From NCBI GenBank assembly GCA_037176845.1, contig JAYKXP010000099.1, positions 1 to 64,000 of the forward strand: a DNA stretch of 64,000 nt, given 5' to 3'. Position 1 is the first letter of the stretch; every line of letters starts with the position of its first letter. Below, in pieces: positions 59,263 to 64,000 of the stretch. Source of the stretch: Paramarasmius palmivorus. Taxonomy: Eukaryota > Basidiomycota > Agaricomycetes > Agaricales > Marasmiaceae. Both the position numbers and the translations under genes were made by a program. The notes below the pieces were generated by a model. It was not told the origin of the DNA, ran no database searches, and was given only the letters and a program-made list of their open reading frames with translations.

Positions 59263-62213
59263 TTAAACGCTCGCTTGAAGCGCAATCACATCCCTGGTAT
59301 TACTGTGAATAGCGTCCGAAGACATATCTGCCTCTTGTCTGTTTTCCCCTCTCCTAAACTGGCCTGTAACACCCCTCCATGACGCCCCTCTGAGTGCTTT
59401 GCTTATCTTCTCCACAAAAGCGATGACCAAGCCCGCCGTGTCTTCGACCCCACTCGCAAGTCGGTCCCACGTTATGTATCCTGCGCTGAACGGCTCGTCC
59501 CAGCTGGCAAGGGTAAACATGCACCAGATCAAAAGAAGCGCAATGATGGCCCATGTAATACAGATCAAGAGGGGAACTGTGATAGCGGAATGGCGCAGAC
59601 ACATGAAGGAGAAGCCAACGAGGAACAAGACGACTCTATCGGGATGTGAGCATGCACCACAGTGTTGGTTGGCTAGGAGATATGACTGACCCCCACATCA
59701 AGAGGGCAAATGGCACTGAATACAGGATTGCCAGCGTCTCTAGCCCCACTCGTTGTTTTGACCACAAAAATATATCCTTTGAGAACAAGACCTTGATTAG
59801 TGAACATCATGATATATGTTAAAGCAGCACGCACTGCGTTCAGAGCCAATTCTCGAGCCCGAAGTTTATTCTTTCGTGTCAGCATTAGACCAATAAGAAT
59901 ACTCCCGATACTAGCCATGACAGACAGATAACTAGTTATTTGCGCAGGGGACCTTCCCGGGTTTGCCGTATCTTCATCAACAGACTGAATGGCCAAGAAC
60001 GCGACATTGCCACTCAGTAAAACGGTGTCCTAAATGTGTCCTTCAAGAAATCAGAGCAAATTCTAGATAATCACGGCAGACGCACGAGCAGGATTTGCTG
60101 TTGCCATTCGGTGTGCATTTCGCTAAAATACTTTGTCCAGCGAGCGGCGTGTATTTGCCCATCAATCCATATTTTGTCCAGCTCTCGACAATAGGTTTCA
60201 GGTGCAAAAAACAACGGGGGTGACAGAATCCTCAATAGCAGCGAACGGGGAGTTTTAGAGCCTGGAGGTATATAGACGGATTGATCCCAATCGAGGCGTG
60301 CTGCCAATTGACCATGGAAATTTTTGAATCGAAGTCGTGCTGTTGGTGATGAATGAGGAAAGTGCTGTCACTTCAATAGATATCAGCGTACTGAAATTGT
60401 GCATCAATCTACCTATGCAGCGAAATTCAGTCGAAATATATCAACAGATGGAAACACTTACTATACGGCTGGACGACCTTACTGCCATGCATGTTGTCTG
60501 CCAATCGCGTCATGAGTATGATGACTCCCATAAATTCCCATAGTCAGCCTACTTTGGATATTATTGACCATTTCCAACATCTGCTGCAACTCGGTCGCCT
60601 CATACGGTACTGTGGTTGTGGAAGACGTGATGACATCTGAGAGTGCACTTCATATGGTTTCCAATGAGAAAAATAAAACAGAATGATTATTCACCTCCAA
60701 TACTATAAATGAGGATATCTCGAAGTTCTTCCACAAGAGATAGCGTTAAGGACAAAGAATCCGGGAACCATTCACAATGACACCTTTCGAGAGAAAGTAG
60801 TATGATTCACTAGCTTTTCACTTCTATTGATCACAAGAGCTCACCAATATTGAGTTTCGATTGCATGTCCTGGCGGAAGAACCAAATTGAGGGGTCCACA
60901 GGGACAATGCAGACTCGGAACTCACGGACATGAGATGGCTTTGTGACACCTGGAACTTCCGACCAAAGATAAGAACTTACTTTAGAGAGTACAAACTTAT
61001 CCAGCCAAAACACCGATCTTGTAGCGTGGTCTGCGAGGTAGTATTGGCACCACATTTCATCCGAGTCGCCAGATATCTCAAAGACAACGTTGACGTGTGA
61101 AGAGAGACGGATATTGTGTGCATGAAGATATTGGTCGAATTGCCCGATAAGATTGGTGATATAAGAAAGAATCTTATCGTCGTAAATGTTGGCATCGGTA
61201 TACAATTTCTACGAAATCAAGTGAGTATACATGATAGACTTGAAGGTATAGGAAAGCAAACCTTGGGCTCATATAGGAAGTATCGAGCACCTTCCGGATG
61301 TAGGAACTCTTTCCATCCCGAGGGCAATTTACCACTTAGAGTATGTCAGTAGATATCGAGGCCTAAGAGGCGAGGACGAACTCGTCAAAGCGCACCGTCA
61401 TAGGTAGAAGCTCGTATTCCGTCTCTTGTTTTGATCTGCCAAATGGTCAACTTGGTCGTCTAAATGAATATATAATCCCACGCACACGGTACCTGAACGT
61501 TTGTACCTGCCAACGCTCTCGGGAAGAAATGGATAGAAGTCTTCACATATTGCACTAAGCCATTGACCTGTCAAATCCACAGTATCGCCTCCAAGCGTGA
61601 CATTCTCCGACTCCTCCTGGATCGGGGATATAGTGACCTCGCCTGTTAGGTTGCAGCCCTGTGAGAGCGAGTCGACCAACGGAGTGGGTCCAGCCGTCAT
61701 ACCAGGTGCGATGATAGATATCTGGGAGACCGATGCTGCATCATTCTGATTGACGCAAGACACTGCACGTGGTATTGTTATCGAGATGCGAGAGACTGAT
61801 GCAGCGAGGCTGGCCTCAGTACTACTGCATGATCCATCTTCATTGGCCGTGGCATAGGGAGAATCGGAATGCGGTGGGCTCTGAGGATCGAAATTTGTCC
61901 CAGAGGATTTGTCGCTGGTGAGATGTGTGGCCGATGCGTTGACCCAGCTTTCACTCAATGGATCTGAGACTGAATCGGAGGGCAATTCGCTTGCACAAAT
62001 GCCCATACTCTCCGGATGATTCTTCTCTGCCGCAGGATCCACAGAAATTGCTTCCCGACCCCTTGGAGCTATCGAGGACCTCAGGCTGGCTAGGGATTTG
62101 GTTACGTAGGTCCAAAACCTCAACAGTCGTTGAATTGGAATCCGTATGAGGGCTTTATTTCGTAGAAATAGTTGTAGGGCCTTGAAAAGAGGCTGTAGGA
62201 ACGAGATGGCCAT
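59263..62213 (-). CDS. W2: WW-like domain multi-pass membrane protein
   Basis: This is a paralogue of W1 in the same orientation. I chose the ATG at 62213 (MAISFLQPLFKALQLFLRN) because it aligns with the W1 start. An in-frame ATG at 62315 is the alternative. A long Ser/Thr-rich region follows up to SVGRYKRSG. After introns come ELLPMTVRFDE, KLPSGWKEFLHPEGARYFLY, DANIYDDKILSYI, VNVVFEISGD and CQYYLADHATRSVFWLDKF. The C-terminal half has AMAIQSVDEDTANPGRSPAQ-type and SYLSVMASIGSILIGLMLTR segments. The last exon (MFLVGFSFMCLRHSAITVPL...) carries two hydrophobic stretches, with the stop at 59263. The leading Trp of the WW-like segment is kept, but a second canonical Trp is not seen, so ligand binding is uncertain. 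The family's role is unknown. Confidence 0.75.
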
Positions 62214-62429
62214 TGGTGATGGAACGTGGACTTTGAGGAAGAAGACACGCCAAACACCACAATACAGGTTCTTGAACTCATGGTGATGAGCGTCAGAAGG
62301 TGTGTTGGAATCCAAGCGCTCTCTGCCAAAGTAGCCTAAGATAGCCCGAGAGATGGTGCTTTTTGACAGGGAAAATCCACGTGCGATATCGGATGTATTT
62401 TCGATAAGCTCGGCCGAAAACCCCGCACT

Positions 62430-63560
62430 ACCGCCTCAAATTTCACTGTCACTGTCCACCGGCACCAATGTCCCTTCCTCGCCCAATCTAGTTCACTAAC
62501 GATAAATGACACGCCCAAGACATTGGATTTCTAGAGCTCAAGCGCTCAAGTCACGACCAAGCGTCCTACCGTATGGTGTTCTAGCTCCGAGGATATCTCA
62601 CCAACGCAGCTCCGGAAGCAACTCCCCAAATATTGTTTTCCCGGCCTAGTCTTTCCCATAGCCTACTCTGGCTTCAAGTGTTGGGTTTTCTCTACGGTCT
62701 TCTTCACACCTTCGGACGATGTGTGCAATCAGGCGTCGTTTGTGCCAGGTACGGCTAGTGTCGTTCTGCTCATCAACCAATCTCAACCTCATTTCATCTC
62801 AGTCTACCCGTGCTCTTCCCCCTACGGAATTCGAAGAAAGAACGGGAATTTAAAGAAAGAATGAGAAAAAGAAGAGTGAGGTTGAAAGAAGAGACTGGTT
62901 ATGGATCGAACACAAGGACAACGACAACTGCCAGCCTCTTGCTGCACTCGCATCCCAGCCCCGATGAGACGACTCGTACGAGCTCGCGGTCATTTACAAC
63001 AGGTCTTTTTTGTGAGCTCCTCCATTCCTCTACGTAGCCCTCGCTGATCTCAACATCACAGCAGTCTTAGGAATCACCACTCCCGTCAACTTTTTCACCC
63101 AGGACGACACCTGAAGACGGTACCCACCCCTTACACCCATCTCTCTTCCTGGTACTCCCAAGCCCACCAACGCCCCGTGCGTTGTTCCACAAAAATATTT
63201 CGTCCTCGCCTCACTCCAATCCACGAACGACACAGACGTTAAAACACGCTCAAAAGATTCATAGCAAGGTTCGAGCTCGATGCTACTGCATGCAGTTATG
63301 CCTTCGGTATCCTACCGATGCCATTGCAAACGAGGACAGCTTTGTTGGAATGATCGAGTTATAGAAGGCATTGGCGAGTTGGTTTCCCAAGGGTAGAAAT
63401 TCCGGTTTGGTTAGGTTTCTATATCCGCACCTTCAAGGCGAGTATCCTAGCCGCTATTTCTACTTCTCTTTTTGACGCCCTGGCCAGAAATTAGATATCT
63501 TCTACACTGGTGCACGACATATCGGCTTCAGGTTGGGTTCTCTCTACGAACCTTGGGGTC
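62430..63560 (+). repeat. Dispersed repeat copy
   Basis: The modules are in the same order as in 57.4-58.7 kb: 'ccaatgtcccttcctcgcccaatc', 'ctccgaggatatctcaccaacgca', 'ttttcccggcctagtctttcccatagcctactc', 'gtcgtttgtgccaggtacggctagtgtcgttc', 'ctacgtagccctcgctgatctcaacatcacagca', 'cacccaggacgacacctgaagac' and 'tcaaggcgagtatcctagccgct'. No coding potential is shared. Confidence 0.65.
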
Positions 63561-64000
63561 GCACTGCAGTAAAGATGGGATATATGATCATTGTAGCTTC
63601 TTAGGATGTCAAGGTCGCCGAGAGTTTCATGCACTCCTGAGGTCGATGGAGAAACTGCACCATCTCGGCGCTGGTCCTAGTAGCGTATAGTGATATTCTT
63701 TCCTGCTCATCGTGTACGTAGAGATAGTGATGGCGGGATACCAGAGCAAAACCATAAAGAGTTTTGAGAGGGCACCGGCGGAAAAATGAGAAAGGATACA
63801 TAGATTATCACCGCGCGTTCTTCAGACATCGAGTCGTTGAACTTGAACGCGTTGAACCGGCGGTGAGTGAAAGCCGGCTAACTGGCGCTTCGGGGCTCAG
63901 ATCTCAGATCTCAGATGTCCCTCAAACGCGTACTGTCACCTCGTCTGCCCTTTACCCCCAACTCCCCGCCCTTCCTGGTACCTCTATCCTCCGTTTTCTC
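63561..64000. other. Window end, no gene seen
   Basis: Only short frames are present. An 8-bp motif (ctcagatc) is repeated near 63897-63920. The window ends without a recognisable gene. Confidence 0.4.

Overview
The window looks like nuclear DNA of a mushroom-forming basidiomycete (Agaricomycetes, probably Agaricales). Genes are split by many short introns of about 45-60 nt with GT..AG ends. Most recognisable proteins belong to families I know from agaricomycete genomes: an UstYa/DUF3328 oxidase-like protein, a DUF6593 protein, WW-like-domain multi-pass membrane proteins, an HNH-nuclease-like family, and hypothetical proteins opening with a short 'TISGG.F..V.GNQH' motif. Nothing bacterial, viral or mitochondrial is evident. 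All family assignments rest on motif recognition; no database search was run.

Layout. 1-6092: no supportable gene, one diverged tandem duplication. 6093-7090: UstYa-like gene. 7398-9786: first full-length 'GNQH' family gene (A). 10092-11171: a terminal-inverted-repeat element with a 5-bp target duplication. 12204-12614: small orphan gene. 13015-16498: first copy of a divergent gene pair (H1 nuclease-like, P1 partner). 16809-19041: GNQH gene B. 19959-20755: weak unknown gene. 24-27.4 kb: array of decayed non-coding repeats. 27463-29748: GNQH-related gene C. 29851-30414: hAT-like MITE. 31256-33954: DUF6593 gene and a 463-residue protein (G). 35864-38512: membrane protein W1. 41421-41775: truncated GNQH copy. 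43318-45587: GNQH gene F. 47637-54007: two more copies of the divergent pair (H2 remnant/P2 and H3/P3). 54891-57016: GNQH gene E. 59263-62213: second membrane protein W2. Copies of the dispersed repeat occupy the spaces near 34.5-35.4, 46.2-47.0, 57.4-58.7 and 62.4-63.6 kb.

The strongest candidate for an undescribed system is the divergent H/P pair. H carries HNH-type residues, an acidic middle and a conserved basic C-terminus. P is a 344-residue protein I do not recognise. The pair occurs three times, each time across a short shared promoter with a conserved CACGTG box and TGTGAC elements. All three P genes are open, whereas H2 has lost the nuclease region and H3 has a one-base frameshift before it. 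Each H/P block is flanked by GNQH genes. This pattern recalls killer/protector or allorecognition loci, but that is inference.
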